From the NCBI GenBank assembly GCA_001630475.1, contig KV419404.1, positions 830,066-894,065 on the forward strand: 64,000 nucleotides of DNA, read 5' to 3'. Made by a program: the position numbers and the translations under genes. Below are positions 33,647 to 46,633 of the stretch, one piece after another. This stretch comes from Sistotremastrum niveocremeum HHB9708. Its lineage: Eukaryota; Basidiomycota; Agaricomycetes; Sistotremastrales; Sistotremastraceae. How positions within the stretch are numbered: position 1 is the first letter of the stretch; every line of letters begins with the position of its first letter. The notes below the pieces were generated by a model. The model was not told the DNA's origin and made no database searches. It worked only from the letters and a program-made list of their open reading frames with translations.

Positions 33647-36600
33647 ATGGGCCATCTAATCACTGTAGCTACGTGAGCATATTCTCTGTGCATTGTTCGT
33701 ATACTTATCTGGACAACTAGGTGGTCAGTGGAACTGTGCCACAGCATATATGGCTCTAATTCGGTCTGCTCAGCTCCCTCAATCAATGGGCCTTGGATTT
33801 CGATGCAAGTGCAGCCAGCAATCATTCAAGGTTATGCTGACGGCTTCGACAGGGAAATCTCGAACGCATCTTGTCAAGCATCCGGATCGCCAAAGAAAGG
33901 GGAGCGACTCTACGCGTTGGGCCTGAGCTAGAGATTCCGTGAGCGTGTTCCGCAGGATTGGGACAACAAAGAGGCTCACAAGATGTAGTGGCTATGGTTG
34001 CTTGGATCACTTTCTGGAAGGTACGTTCAAACTTTCCGGTATGGCCTCTTCTGAACATCACCAGGCGATACCGTGCTTCATTCATGGGAAACGCTTGCCA
34101 AGATCTTGGCCTCGGAGGAAGCAACCGACATTGTATGCGATGTAGGAATGTGTGTGGCTAGCATTTTCTTCACGAGCATGACTGCCTAACATATCTAGGC
34201 CCGTCATTCACAAGAACGTCATCTACAACTGCCGCATCATCATTCATAATGGCAAGATACTGCTCATTCGACCCAAGATGTGGCTGGCCAACAATGGGAA
34301 TTATCGAGAGCTTCGCTATTTTACGCCCTGGATGAAGCACAGGCAAACTGAAGAACATTATCTTCCAAGGATGATTCAGAAACTCACGGGCCAAGTAATG
34401 CGCTCGAACTTGAATTGGGTCACTATTTGAGCTTGCGCTTTTAGGTCAAAGTTCCCTTCGGTGACGCAGTCGTCAGTACAATCGATACATGCATTGGTGT
34501 AGAGCTCTGCGAAGAGCTTTTCACGCCTGCAAGGTATAATTTCGTCTATCTGTTATCTCATTAACTGTATGACTGAGTTGGCTTAGCCCTCACATTCTTA
34601 TGGGGCTGGACGGCGTGGAAATTTTCACAAATTCCAGCGGCAGTCATCATGAGCTTCGAAAGCTTCATACGCGTGTTGATATGATCCGAGAAGCCACCCT
34701 CAAGGTAGTGTCTGGTTTATTCCTTGCTTTCTACCGGAATAATTGATTTAAACCTCGCAGATGGGAGGTGTCTATCTTTATGCGAATCAGCAAGGTTGCG
34801 ACGGCGATCGCCTCTACTATGATGGATGTGCCCTAATTGCCATCAATGGACGTATCATTGCTCAGGGATCCCAGTTCTCCCTCAATGACGTTGAAGTCGT
34901 TTCAGCCACGATTGATATTGAAGACGTAAGAGCACACAGGGCAGTCATGAGTCGTAACATGCAGGCGGCTTCTGCAGAGAGATATCAGCGTATCGAGGTC
35001 CCAATGGCCCTGTCTTCTGGATTGCTGGACGAAATATACGACGCTGCTTCTCAAAGGGCTTTTCAGGTCAAGTACCACACACCAGAAGAAGAAATTGCGT
35101 GAGTCCAGATATTCGTATACGCTGGTCGTGACTGAAATGTGATCCCAATCAAGACTGGGCCCTGCTTGCTGGTTGTGGGATTATCTTCGACGGTCTCGAA
35201 CACAAGGCTACTTCGTACCTCTCAGCGGCGGCATCGATAGCTGTGCAACGGCAGTCATCGTCTACTCAATGTGCCGCTTGGTGGCTGAAGCGGCTCGTCG
35301 GGCAGGTTCGTCATTGTGTGTTATTCAACTTCTATTTCCTCATGTGGCACCAGATAAACAAGTTATCTCCGATGCTCGTCGAATAGCCGGCGAGCCAGAT
35401 GATTCTAGCTACATTCCATCAGACCCAAAAGAGTTCTGTAGTCGGATATTTCATACATGTTACATGGGTACCGAAAACTCCAGTGCGGAAACTCGAAAAC
35501 GTGCCAAAGCACTCGGCGAAAGCATCGGAAGGTTTGCACCTCGCTGTTACTGAGTGTCGTGACTTATTCTTTCCCAGTTATCATGTTGATCTCAACATGG
35601 ACACCTTGGTGACGGCTGTGCGCAATCTTTTTGCCCTTGTCACCGGTGTTAAACCCAAGTTCCGTGTACATGGGGGTTCGAATGCCGAGAACTTGGCATT
35701 GCAGAACATTCAAGTGAGTAATATTCATTTCTTACTTCGCCAGTCACTGACAGTCTTTGCGTTATAGGCGCGTCTTCGTATGGTCTTAGCATACATGTTT
35801 GCTCAGCTACTTCCATTTGTTAGAGGGAAAACTGGTGGACTCTTAGTCCTGGGCAGCGCCAATGTGGATGAGAGGTCCGAGTTCTTGATCTTCAAGTGGT
35901 CTTGGGCTATCTCACCTATAAAAACAGTCTCCGAGGGTACTTAACCAAGTACGACTGTTCCTCGGCAGACATCAATCCTATCGGCGGCATCAGCAAGACC
36001 GATCTCAAGAAGTTTATTGGACACGCTACGACTGCCTTTGACCTCCCGGTCCTCAATGAGTTCGCAGTTCAATCTATTCTCTCATTCCCTCTCCCTGATG
36101 GGCCATCTAGCTTCTTGACTGCAGTCCCGACAGCAGAACTCGAACCAATTACGGAATCGTATGTACAGGCCGATGAAGTACGTCATTTATTACAGACTGG
36201 TCCTCATATCTCATATCGCGTTAGGCCGACATGGGCATGACTTACGACGAACTCTCGGTCTTTGGACGTCTCCGAAAGGTGGACAAATGTGGACCTTACA
36301 GCATGTTTACTAAGTTGGTGCACGAGTGGGGATCTTTCCTCTCGCCCACTCAGGTGAGGCGTCCAAGAAATCAACCCAGTCACAATTCTCTCATCCGTGA
36401 ATTCTTTAGATCGCCGAGAAAGTCAAACTGTTTTACTTCGAATACGCTCGTAATCGTCATAAGATGACAACGCTGACCCCTTCTTATCATGCTGTGAGTG
36501 CTTTGAGATTGATACCGATTGTTTCTGAATGACAGTAATTCCAGGAATCGTATAGCCCCGATGACAATAGTATGTGTGTCCATTTTCTAGTCAAGCTTGC

Positions 36601-36753
36601 ATACTGAGGTTTCATGATCCAGGATTTGATCTGCGTCCATTCTTGTACCCGGCTCGATTTCCTTTCCAATTCCGGAAGATAGACGACCTTGCGGATGCTT
36701 TGCCGGATCGATCAAATCTATCTCCCAGCGAGCTCAAGACCAAGGTGGAATGA
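33647..36753 (+). CDS. QNS1: Glutamine-dependent NAD+ synthetase
   Basis: Makes NAD+ from deamido-NAD+, ATP and glutamine, the final cytosolic step of NAD synthesis. The N-terminal nitrilase-type glutaminase domain has the Glu-Lys-Cys triad in [35 protein letters not shown] and [13 protein letters not shown]. The C-terminal synthetase domain has the PP-loop [20 protein letters not shown], then [56 protein letters not shown], and [18 protein letters not shown]. Splicing restores DESLRGY across an intron that starts gtccga near 35876. The start [19 protein letters not shown] is split by an intron of about 100 nt, longer than most here. More than ten exons and roughly 700 residues. Convergent with SEC6, with stops 109 bp apart. 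Confidence 0.96.
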
Positions 36754-36862
36754 GAGAAGACGAAGCAATGATGCATACAATGTACAATGATTTAAATATA
36801 CAGATAATAAATATGAAAGCGATGATAGCAATGATGGGTAAAATTTACGATGTAAAATAATT

Positions 36863-39275
36863 TTAAGATCGTGTCGTGGCCCCAAGAAGCCTCTGAAAGA
36901 CGCTCTGGACCATGATTTTCTTCATGATGGTAGGTTCGGGAGCTGCGATAAACCAAATCAGAAGCCAGTACATGAGAAACTCAACGACGACTTACGATCA
37001 CCAATGTTTTCTTCCTTCACCTTCCGCTTCACGCTCTCCATCACCTCACTGACGGCAGAACGATCCAAGTCGTCACGGGCCTTCATTAATCCTTCTACAA
37101 AAGGAAGATTTGGACCGTGTACTTTTGCAAACTGCCAGAATGACAGGAAGACGATGCTCTTGGAAGCCTCCAACAGTGAAAGAACGGAATCGACAACATC
37201 CAGTGAAGTTTCCAGTTCACTAGCTGGTTTGAATCCGCTGAAGAATTGGAAGATGTCCCCAATATCGTCCTTTATACGATCCACTGTCGCGGGCATCTTT
37301 AGTTTCGATGCGTTGCCGAGAGCCGTGAGATAAGTTATCAAGAAGGCATCCAGGAGATCTTCAACAAGAAGTTCGAGAATTGTCGGATTAAGATATGCCT
37401 GACAATCGCCCATGTAGTCCTGCATGGTCAGAACGATTTGTTGTATGATCCCATCGTACCAGGGAGGCGTGAATAGTAGTTTCGTGACAGATTTCAAATC
37501 GTTGAAGATGAGGTCGATGAGAGTTTGGACACATTTCTTGGCAACATCCAGGTATCCATCGATCGCTTCGTTGATTTTCTCGTTGATCGTCGCTTTGTAT
37601 TTCTCGGAAACGAGAGGCTCCAGACGAGCAGCTAAGGCTTCAGCAAAGTCTGCTGACCTTATCTGATCGTTGGCGAGAGCGATAACGTAGTCGACCAAGC
37701 CCGGAGGGATCTCATCCGGCCTCTCGATGTGACCTTTATATTCGCTCTCGAGGAGTTTAGTCCATTGATCTTGAGTAGACCGCATGAGTCGTGCGCTCTC
37801 TTCGACGACCTTGGCCAAGATGCTCCCCTGCCCACTATCTGCCGCAGCGTCGCACTGTTGGTTGACCATCTTGAACATGATGACAGCGCCCTGCAAACCA
37901 TACTGGCCATCGCCGTCGATCTCTGGGGGATTTTCGCGAGCTGTGAACTCTCGAGTTTCGTCCCGCATTAGATTTGCGGTCCATTCTTCGAGTTTCTTGA
38001 CGATCAGCCCCAGATAATCGTCGATGAGCGTCTGTTCTTTGCCATCCAGCAGAGGCGGCTCGAGGAGCTCTGGAGGAATCTCCAATTCTTTCATACTCTT
38101 CTTGTACTCCTTGATCCAGGCGTGCAAAGTTAAAATAACACCCGCATCAGGTTCTTGTGCTACGATCTTTTTAAGCATGGCGTCCAGAGCCTGGTGATAC
38201 TCTCGGACATAGAAAGAAAACATATCCCATGACGGTGGAAAGCAGTTTACCACGTCATCTTGGATACGTATTAGGTCTTTGTAGATCCAGCCGAGGTCAT
38301 CGAGGAAGGCATGTGGGTCTCCGCCGCTTCGATCGTAAGCCGTTGCAAACGCGTCTTTGATAGACTGCGAGATAGCTTTGGTAAGGTTGGGGCGATAATG
38401 TTTTATTCCACGCGCATTGGCTTGCATGGATCTGAATTTCGATGCCGCATCTAACTTTGCAGCTTTCTTGACAAGCTTGATAGCGATGGCCTTGGAATAC
38501 AGAATTAAGGGGGCTCAAATACGGTTCAGAGTGAACATACCTTTTCGTCCTCTTTCCCTTCGACCTCAGCAATCTTCGCTAGCTTCACGACGACGGATGG
38601 ATATCCTGCTCTAACGATAGGCAAGACGTTTCGCGCCAGAGTCCAGATGTAATCTTCAAATGCCTTGATGAGGACATTGAGTCGCTCAAACCATCGCTCA
38701 AGAATGGCCCGAGAGTCCGCAGACGCCTTTTTGGCTTGATACATAGTCTCATTCCGAAATGCCTCGAGCTGATTGATCTGATAGTGTATGGCAAGGATAT
38801 TTGGGGCTGGGCCGGGGATATCATCGACTTCAGCAGCCAGCATCTCCTCGAGGGCGTCTATCTTCGCATACATGTTCATGAGACTGTTGACCATCTCTTC
38901 AGTCTTAGCAAAGTTCCGATGTACTGCAGACACCTGATATTTGGAGCGTAAGCCTGCAAACCAAACTGCATAAGATGTACCTACTCGACTGATCTGCTCG
39001 AATGTCTTGACCGCGTTTTTGGGATCCATGCAGCTACGCTCCACAGCCGACATCTCGTCTTTGATAGCCTGTACGTTGTTTCGCGTACTGAGCAGTTTTC
39101 TGAGTCCATCGCGTGTGGCATCCAGCTGCTCTTTGACCCCGCTCTTGAGCTTTGCATCAATGGACGCCTTCTCCTTCTCCAGTTTCTTTCGGAGCGCGCT
39201 TATCTTCATCAGATCGTCTGGTATCTGGAGCATCTCGCCCACAGCCTGGGCTGCAGAGAGCGTTTGGGTGGCCAT
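36863..39275 (-). CDS. SEC6: Exocyst subunit Sec6
   Basis: Subunit of the exocyst, the complex that tethers secretory vesicles to the plasma membrane and works with Sec9/Sso SNAREs. The protein is almost wholly helical. The N-terminal coiled coil (LMKISALRKKLEKEKASIDA; EQLDATRDGLRKLLSTRNNV) leads into FEDYIWTLARNVLPIVRAGY, KIAEVEGKEDEK, AIAIKLVKKAAKLDAASKFR, DLGWIYKDLIRIQDDVVNCF, CFPPSWDMFSFYVREYHQAL and ESEYKGHIERPDEIPPGLVD, and then the C-terminal helical rods (LLFTPPWYDGIIQQIVLTMQ). This order matches Sec6. The start at 39275 (MATQTLSAAQAVGEMLQIPD) is the first ATG of the frame. Five exons and about 730 residues, close to the yeast size. It shares a 106-bp divergent promoter with the RING-protein gene. 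Confidence 0.94.
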
Positions 39276-39381
39276 GGCAGCCAACGCCTATTGAGGGTGC
39301 CCGGATCGGAAAGGCAAGACAAAGAGCGGGGTTGCCGAAACGAGCCGATCTCCTTCCTGACTTGGCTTTCCCTGGACGGTG

Positions 39382-40870
39382 ATGAGTGCGCATTCCCGTG
39401 CCGACCTACTCTCAGACTCAACGAGACAACTCAAGATATCTGGTCAAAGGAAGAAATCCAGATCCAGATCCCGCCAACAGGTCCCAGTCGCCAACGACGA
39501 GGCTGAATCCAGTATTACTGCAAGTCGTGGCCGCTATCAGTCTGGTCCCCAACGGACGCGACGCCGAAGGTCAAGATCAACGTCCAAGAGTCGTGAAAGA
39601 CCTACAGGGTCGTTACTCGACGTCAAGCGGCGCAGACATGATCGCGAATCGTCTCTGTCGCTGCACGCATCATCATCGGCCGATATCAGGAAGACGGTTA
39701 GATTGCGAAAGGGATTGACACCCATAGCCAGAGCTCGTCTTCTGAAACAGCTGAAGGCTTCTAGAAGCCGTTCATCTGGAAATGAGGAGACACTTGACCC
39801 CACCAATCTGGCGAAGGTTACCAAATCCTTATCTTCTCTAAAGACAGATCTGGCGCTCAGTAAACTGGTGAGCACATCCGTATGTCCTTCGTGGCACGAC
39901 TGATCACTGGTATAGACCCAATTACGCCAAATGAAAGAGATCAAGACATTGGAAGACGACCTTGCAGTAGCCAAAACTGCAAGTCTTCTTCACCTTCCAT
40001 TGTCTTACTATGCTGATTCTTATGCAGGCACTCTCAGAGATCAGCGACGACTTGATGTGTGGCATTTGTCGTGAAACATTCTCTCAACCTTGCGCCATTA
40101 TCCCATGCGGCCACGTTTTCTGTGAATCCTGTTTAATCGACGCATTCACGGCCCCTCCCCTCCTCGACTCTGACGATGAGACAGCCCACCAGAAGAGATG
40201 CCCTCAGTGTCGATCTCTGGCTACCGCTCGTCCCGTCCGCATATATGCCCTCAAAGCTCTGGCGGGGAGACTAGGCGGGGAGCGCGACCCTCCCTCATAT
40301 AGAAATCCTTTCATCTTGCATCAGCTATTCCCACTCTACGCGGACTTCACCCCCAGTGCATCCTCGTCAGACGATTCAGACAACGAAGCCTCAGACGACG
40401 ATAGTGACGGCTCCCACGAGGGATTGTCAGAACCCAATGAAGAGGAGGCAATAGGCCTGATGCTTTATTGGGGAGAAGCGGAATTATTCGACAGGGAGAA
40501 TACATTCTGGAAGCGTCCCACTCCCGAGCCTCCCAAATACGACGCTCGATCTTTCTTTATTCCTCCGCACACTTCTAGCGTGCAAAGAAGTTTACTTCTA
40601 CGAGGGGTTCCACATGCAATGATCCGACGGTATGCCATGTCATACACCAATCAACATGGCGTAGGGTGTGTTACAGACCGCGGAACTCGACTGTTCCTTG
40701 GGTGGAACCTCACACTCCACGAAGATGATCTGGATGGGTCTCATCTTCTGGCCTATCTTAGTTGGGAAATACAGGCTCGACCCAATCGGTGGGTACTGGA
40801 GCGAACGGGGGACGTTTGGACAGGCACAAGATTGATGAGAGCATCAGGCTCTGAAATAGATGAAAGTTGA
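39382..40870 (+). CDS. RING-finger protein (C3HC4) with basic/RS-rich N-terminus
   Basis: Likely E3 ubiquitin ligase. Residues 1-130 are Arg/Ser-rich (RKKSRSRSRQQV; RTRRRRSRSTSKSRERP), which suggests nuclear location. They are followed by a short coiled coil (LTQLRQMKEIKTLEDDLAVA) and a C3HC4 RING: LMCGICRETFSQPCAIIPCG, HVFCESCLIDAF and RCPQCRSLATARPV, with the normal Cys/His spacing. A long loop (LLDSDDETAHQK) separates the third and fourth metal pairs. After an acidic stretch (SSDDSDNEASDDDSDGSHEG) the C-terminal 150 residues (FFIPPHTSSVQRSLLLRGVP; LFLGWNLTLHEDDLDG) form a region I do not recognise. Three exons, about 460 residues. The coiled coil plus RING resembles CHFR/RNF8-like or Rad18-like ligases, but without an FHA or UBZ domain I cannot name it. 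Confidence 0.8.
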
Positions 40871-40976
40871 GACTGTTTCTCACAATATACTGAAGTTATC
40901 ATAAAAGAAATATTTATATGTAATGGCTACAATGCAAATGGGCACAAATGGTGCAAAGAAACTCGTTCCATCTTGA

Positions 40977-43900
40977 TTACTCCAGGTTTCGTACGCGAAG
41001 CTCCACGAGGAATTCACTATCCCTGATTATCTGCGCCCAGCTGGCCACGGTCTGGCGACAGTTCATGACGGAACGTTCCAGAGCGGCCGTAGCAAATAGC
41101 ACTGGATATATGTATACGACTGATGAGAATGTCGGTCAGCTAAAAAAACCACGGAGAAAATATCGGAGCACATACACAAGAATTTGTCGTCAAACGGCGC
41201 CAGAAGACGAAGACCTGTGAGCCACTTGAACGAAACGCTTGCGATCCACATGACCGCTGGAGGGAAAGCGATCATGCCAACCAGGCCAAAGACAACCGGG
41301 GCAATGACCATTCTTGTAGCAGTTTCTGGATTGGGTTTGGTCCATCCTCTCAAGCGGATCTAAATCATCTTAGCCTCGCCATCAAGGAGCGGGAATTGAA
41401 ATGGACGTACATAATCGATATGTTGCTGTGAAATGACTGGATGACCACCTGTATTCCGCCTCATTTTGACTAAAACTTTCATAAAGATCAGGCCGAACGC
41501 CCATAAATCCCATATGCGGAATGTCGGATTGTGGTTTGGGTTCAGCCACAATCTGACAGGAAGGACGGCATACAATTCGACGCCCAGTGCCACCAGAATG
41601 GGGATGACGAAACAGATCCAGAAGAACATATAGGTGACTTTGAGTGCCCATAAGGCTCCCCTTTTGAAGATATAGAGCGCGTGGTTGGCTCTGGGTGCTT
41701 CGTCGGAGGCTCTGTGTCGGTCTCGACGTTTCAAACTTCGATCTATGCACTGGGCGACGTAAAAGCATGACCAGAGCAGATATCCACCCAGAACAAAGGA
41801 ATAACCATCGTGTACCTCCTCAGTCATAAAGAGTTTGAAGACTTGACGACCAAAGCTGATTGGGATTGCGAGCATGAGAACTGATGCTTGTACGCCCGAG
41901 ATACTAACAGCTATCACGAAGGCTATTAGTCGTTCGCGGAACCGGTCGGGAGCGTAGATGACCATATAGTCTTTGCGGATGTTGCGTTTAGCGTTGGTGG
42001 CTTCTAGGTCTTGTAGCTCCATGCGCTTCCGGTTTGCTTCGTCCACAGGTTGACCTGTCGCGTCCGTAACTACGAGAGTTGGTTGATCTTTGACTAGTGC
42101 CAGCGTGTCTTTCGCAGGAACACGTCTGAAACCTCCAGCAAAGGCGGTAGATTTCTCGGAAGGGACCGGCTTCCCTGTAACTTGTGAAATAAATTCATCC
42201 CACATGGTCACTGCGGTCTCCTCCGCTGGATAGCGGCCGCCAAACATATATGATGTGAGTCGGAAGACACGTGAAAGAAGTCTCCACCAATACACAAGAC
42301 ACCGCAAAGCGATACGACGTGGCTTGGCACGATGAATAGCCGCAGGAAGAACGAGATGCATGAAGAGAAGGTCCACGGGGATGTCGGATAAAGGTCTCCT
42401 GATAGATTGAAATGAGCTCAATGAAGACTGATGATGTGGATGACCCGCACGTACCTTGCGTTAACTCGAAGGGGCAAGAAAGAATATGAGCCAAAGGAAA
42501 TAAGGGAGAGTGTATAGGTCATAGTCCAGAAGCCAACACCGATGAACACAGCATACATCAGTGCACTGAAGCCCAGTTTCTTTAGCTGCATCATTGCACG
42601 GCGATCAAGAATGTCGCGGATCGGTTGGAACGTCGGATCTTGAGGATCTTTAATGAACCACATAGCGCCTGGTCTCATAATGCTCCGACAGGCTGATAGG
42701 ACGGTCGAAAAGATGTACCTAGTCATCATGTGAGCCAGGGGTGGTCTAGATTGTGCATCGCTTACATGTAGATGGTCCCGAATAGCCAGTGATAGAGCAC
42801 AGAGCTTATAGGTGCATGGTGAAAGAACGAAATCCGAGAAGAGAGGGTTTCCTTTCCAAAGAGTCCCAGCGTAGACAGGTCCAGTATTATACCGCATCCT
42901 AACGGGAACAAAAACAACTCAATCAAGATGAAGACAGCAACCTGATCAAATGTTGTTGAGGCTTAGTAGGTAATTGCGCAAGAGAATTCATCGACTGACC
43001 TTCATCACCATTAATTGCTGTTTGACCACGGTTCGGACAGCACGTCCTGCATTCTGAATATTCCCGACGGTCAAAATATTCAGGTAGAAGGCGACCAGCA
43101 CGCCAGCCAGACTATCTCCAAGTAGAATGAATAATACACGGTCCGTAGTAGTGTCTCCATGGGCGAACTTCAGGTATGTGGCGAGTGCTCGCTGGGACCA
43201 GCTCAGACAGCTTTCAGAAAATCCACGGAAAGTACTCGTGCGAGATAACAGCTGGGCAAGCGTAAGAAGACGCTGGCTAGCTTGAACGTAAAGTTTGGTA
43301 GCTCCGTCGAGTGCTTCTCCTCCGGTTGCTTCCCGAGAAGCCCATTCCCTGATAGTATGCTCCACCTGACTAAGACCAAGAATGGGGAGAAATCGCAACA
43401 GCGCATTCCACGCATAACTGCCAGAGGGCTTGATGAGTGCCACGACGGTGTCAACTATCGGGTCTGTGACTATGCGGACGATTTTTAAAGGGGCATGAAT
43501 GAGTTCCAAAGCCCGACGTGGTTCAAGCTAATCAAATCGGTGAGCAAATTCGCGAAATCGGAGAAGCAACATACCACAAGAAAGGCAGCCGTCTTTCCAA
43601 GCGTAAAAGGGATCCAGACACCGACACCGATAGACACGTCCAAGATGAAGATCATTAATGCGGCCTATAAGGTGCGTCAAAAACTGGAGAGAGTCAGATT
43701 ACTCTTCAGCAACTCACATGCTGGAACACAGTATAAATAGGCCCCCGCATCCCAACGGCTTCTGTGAACATGAGCATGTTTTCAGTTACATAAGGCGGAC
43801 ACGTACCTTCAAGAGCACCATCCATGTCTTCTTCGAGTTCGATATCAACGTTCTGCTCTTGGTCCGCTACAGCTTCCTGAGGAAACGCTTCCGCAGCAGC

Positions 43901-46272
43901 AAAATTTTGAGGACCTTGAACAAGCCTCACGTCGATGGCTGCCCGGTGACCCCCACCATCTTCTTCTTCATCGTCATCACTTACGTCGCCTAGAGCAGGC
44001 ATGATGTCTAGGCGTTCAACTTCGTGCATGTGCCCCTCGGCGTCTCGAAGGTCATTAAGTCTATCTTCCTCATCAAGCTCCGCATTGGTCTCTGCGGCTT
44101 CGGAAGGTTCGTAATCGGATGGGGTGACTGAAGGAACTTCATCAGGAAGAGAAGTGGTGGAAGGAGTGAGCTTGATGGTTTGGTAAGGAGCGGCGCCGGC
44201 GGACGAGCTTGATGATTGTTGAAAGTAGTCTGAAGGAGGAAGGGCCACATTTTTCATATCCTCTGGTGCCATGTACATCACAGCACTGGGGGTCGTCAGA
44301 GGTTGCTCATCAGGAAGTGCAGCAGGAGACGTTGGCAGAGGGGGTCGCTGTATTTGAGATGTTTTTGCGTAGTGCTGCACGGAAAAGGGTTCGGGCAGCT
44401 CTTTAGGATCCAACCTAGGAGCCGCAGTAGAAGTGGAGGGCGCGGACGAGGGTACTGTGAAAGAAAAAGGAAATACATCAGGAGAATTTGATGAGGAAGG
44501 AATGGCAGAGCCAAAGGGGCTATTTGATACATCGAAGGGCTCAGAGGCTCGAGATGATACATTGGCATTGAGTAAGTCAAGGCCCAGTACAGAAGGGGGG
44601 GTCGCTGTAGAGAATGGGGACGTTGAGGGAATGTGAGCGGTGGATGAGCTGGAGGTTTGGAATATCGACGTAGCATCGTCGTCGCCGTTCTGAACCCCTG
44701 GCGAGAAAGGACGAGGATTACCAAGTGGAGAAGTATTGAAGGCATCGCTATATGTGGGTTGAGGTGTCTTCCCGTCATACTGATATTGGAACTCCCTCGA
44801 AGCTGGCGTCGATGTGACACCAAACTTCGGAGGACTGAGAGGCCTCGCAGTTGGGAAGGTCTGCAAGGGCTGGGGTGTGAAATTACTAGGCAACGAATCT
44901 GAACGTTTGTGCAAGGGGACGCTCTCAAAACCAGCGGATCGTTTGCCCCGCCGTATTTCACGTCGATATCTGACATCGGGTTCGGACGGCAAGGGTTGCA
45001 AACCATTGTTCAGGTCATCGATGATGACACTCGATTGACTTGCGGAAGAAGAAAAGAGATCCGGATATGTTGTCTCTCTGATCGTTCGAGGTACAACCTC
45101 AGGATCCGCGGGCGCATCTCCCTGAAGCTCATCATAAGATGAAAGCGAGATCATTGGGAGAGAGGACGGCCCTGAGTCCTGAGACTCTGTGAAGAATTGA
45201 CTACGATCGGAGTGCTGGGAGGTCGAAGGGTCAAGAACAAATGGTGAAAGATCGGCAATGTTGGGAGAGGGAATATAATGCGGGGCTCGTGGTTCAACGG
45301 GAATGGGAAGTAGTTGAGCAGCCGGCGTGTCTTGGACACTACCGCCATCGGACGCGTTGGTATCTGAGATGGAGCCAGGGTCAGCGTTGACCTGCACTTC
45401 GGCTGCAGGTGCCTCCGGTACGACATTCTCGACTGGGGGAGCGACAGGCGCCTCAGGTAAATCGACATCCTCGAAGACTCCGGGGCGGGCATTCTGAGCT
45501 ATGTACTCGCGAAGAAGAAAAACTGCCAGAAAGGATAACACGATGACGGACGCGATGATCTGCCCAGTGAAGACATCCGATGACATAGTCCTCAAAAACG
45601 GGCTGAAGGCTTGCCAGGTAACGTTTCCGTTGTTGGCTTGGATGGTGAGTAAGACGTCTTGGAGAGTCGCGTTACTGCTGGGGAAGGGAATGATGCTTGA
45701 AGCTGGCCGTTTGTGGTTACTAATCCACCAAGCACTGTCGAAGTAAGTTCAGCGTAAGTTATAGATCGACCAAGTGCCAAAGATTAGATACGCACATTCG
45801 GTCCCCCGTAAAGAAATATAATCTCCAGGACACAACAGTTCCATAAGGCAACACGACCAACCACACGAAGCCCACTAATGTCGCCCGTAACATTATCTGG
45901 ATCGCGAAGAATATCTGCCGCACGACTCGTCGCAGAAGCAGATAGACTGGAATTGTCTCCGGCATGTCTTGTGCGTAGACTGGAGAAGCTTAGAAACCAA
46001 GAGAATGGGAAGAAAAATAATGTTGCACCTTTTGTGAATGAATACTGATACTTGCAGACATCGCATGACTTCTTCTTGCTGTGGGCTAACCAGGTCGTCA
46101 GACTAGCGCAGTGGGTTAGCGACGGCAGGTTCAATACAAAAGCAACTTACCAATCCTGGTGGATATATTTGATGGTCCCGGAGCATTTACACGGATGGAA
46201 GAGGGGAGCATCAGGTTCGGCGGGTGCACTGCATATGCGACAGGTATCTATATCAAAGATCAATATACGCAT
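40977..46272 (-). CDS. SSM4: DOA10/MARCH6-type ER ubiquitin ligase
   Basis: Large polytopic E3 ligase of the ER and inner nuclear membrane that marks misfolded and short-lived proteins for degradation. The N-terminal RING-CH is complete: TCRICSAPAEPDAPLFHPCK, CSGTIKYIHQDCLTTWLAHS and KKKSCDVCKYQYSFTKVYAQ, C4HC3 type; the Cys of HQDC is made across an intron. Next come two membrane segments (FAIQIMLRATLVGFVWLVV; IIASVIVLSFLAVFLL), a Ser/Pro-rich spacer of about 500 residues and many more membrane segments (VLFILLGDSLAGVLVAFYLN; WALKVTYMFFWICFVIPILV). The tail LFATAALERSVMNCRQTVAS then WAQIIRDSEFLVELRVRNLE matches the Doa10 C-terminal element. About 1,550-1,600 residues. The start at 46272 needs no splicing; an ATG at 46321 (METSDEPGKRTS) would need a 34-nt intron with unclear phase. 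Confidence 0.93.
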
Positions 46273-46633
46273 GAAAGGACCTCAATGACGTTCGCTTGCC
46301 CGGCTCGTCTGATGTCTCCATTAGCGTGTTCTCGACTCTCGAGGTGAGTTATCCGACGGCAACCACAGAGGCGTGGCGTATTAGTTTGACAGGAAATTAC
46401 TGCAAGAAATTAAAGGAAAAAGAGATGGGGATCAAGCCAGGTACGCTCAGACTCCGGCTTCACAAGACCAATAGGCGCCACACAAACATGAGCAAACACG
46501 ATTTCGTTCTGGAAAAGTCAGTGCGGGCGCTTAGGAGCAACAATGCAAGAAAAGTGTATGTTGAGCAGACTAAAACTACGAAATAAGATAATGCACAATC
46601 ATGCAGACGATAACACCTCGGTAATGTGACCCT
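46273..46633. other. Intergenic DNA between DOA10 and DBP9
   Basis: About 360 bp upstream of DOA10 and downstream of DBP9, which should hold the DOA10 promoter and possibly its true first codons (ATG at 46321). No other gene seen. Confidence 0.5.

Noticed and set aside
14733-36753. Idea of a nitrogen-use gene cluster (DUR3, ARG1, QNS1, with TOR further on)
   Set aside because: The genes are separated by unrelated housekeeping genes and lie on both strands. Each is a common single-copy fungal gene, so the grouping is likely chance.
46100-46140. tRNA-like D-arm (TAGCGCAGTGGGTTAGCG) followed by GGTTCAATAC
   Set aside because: A-box-like and B-box-like sequences are only a few bases apart, so there is no room for an anticodon arm. 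The stretch is the first intron of the RING-CH part of DOA10.
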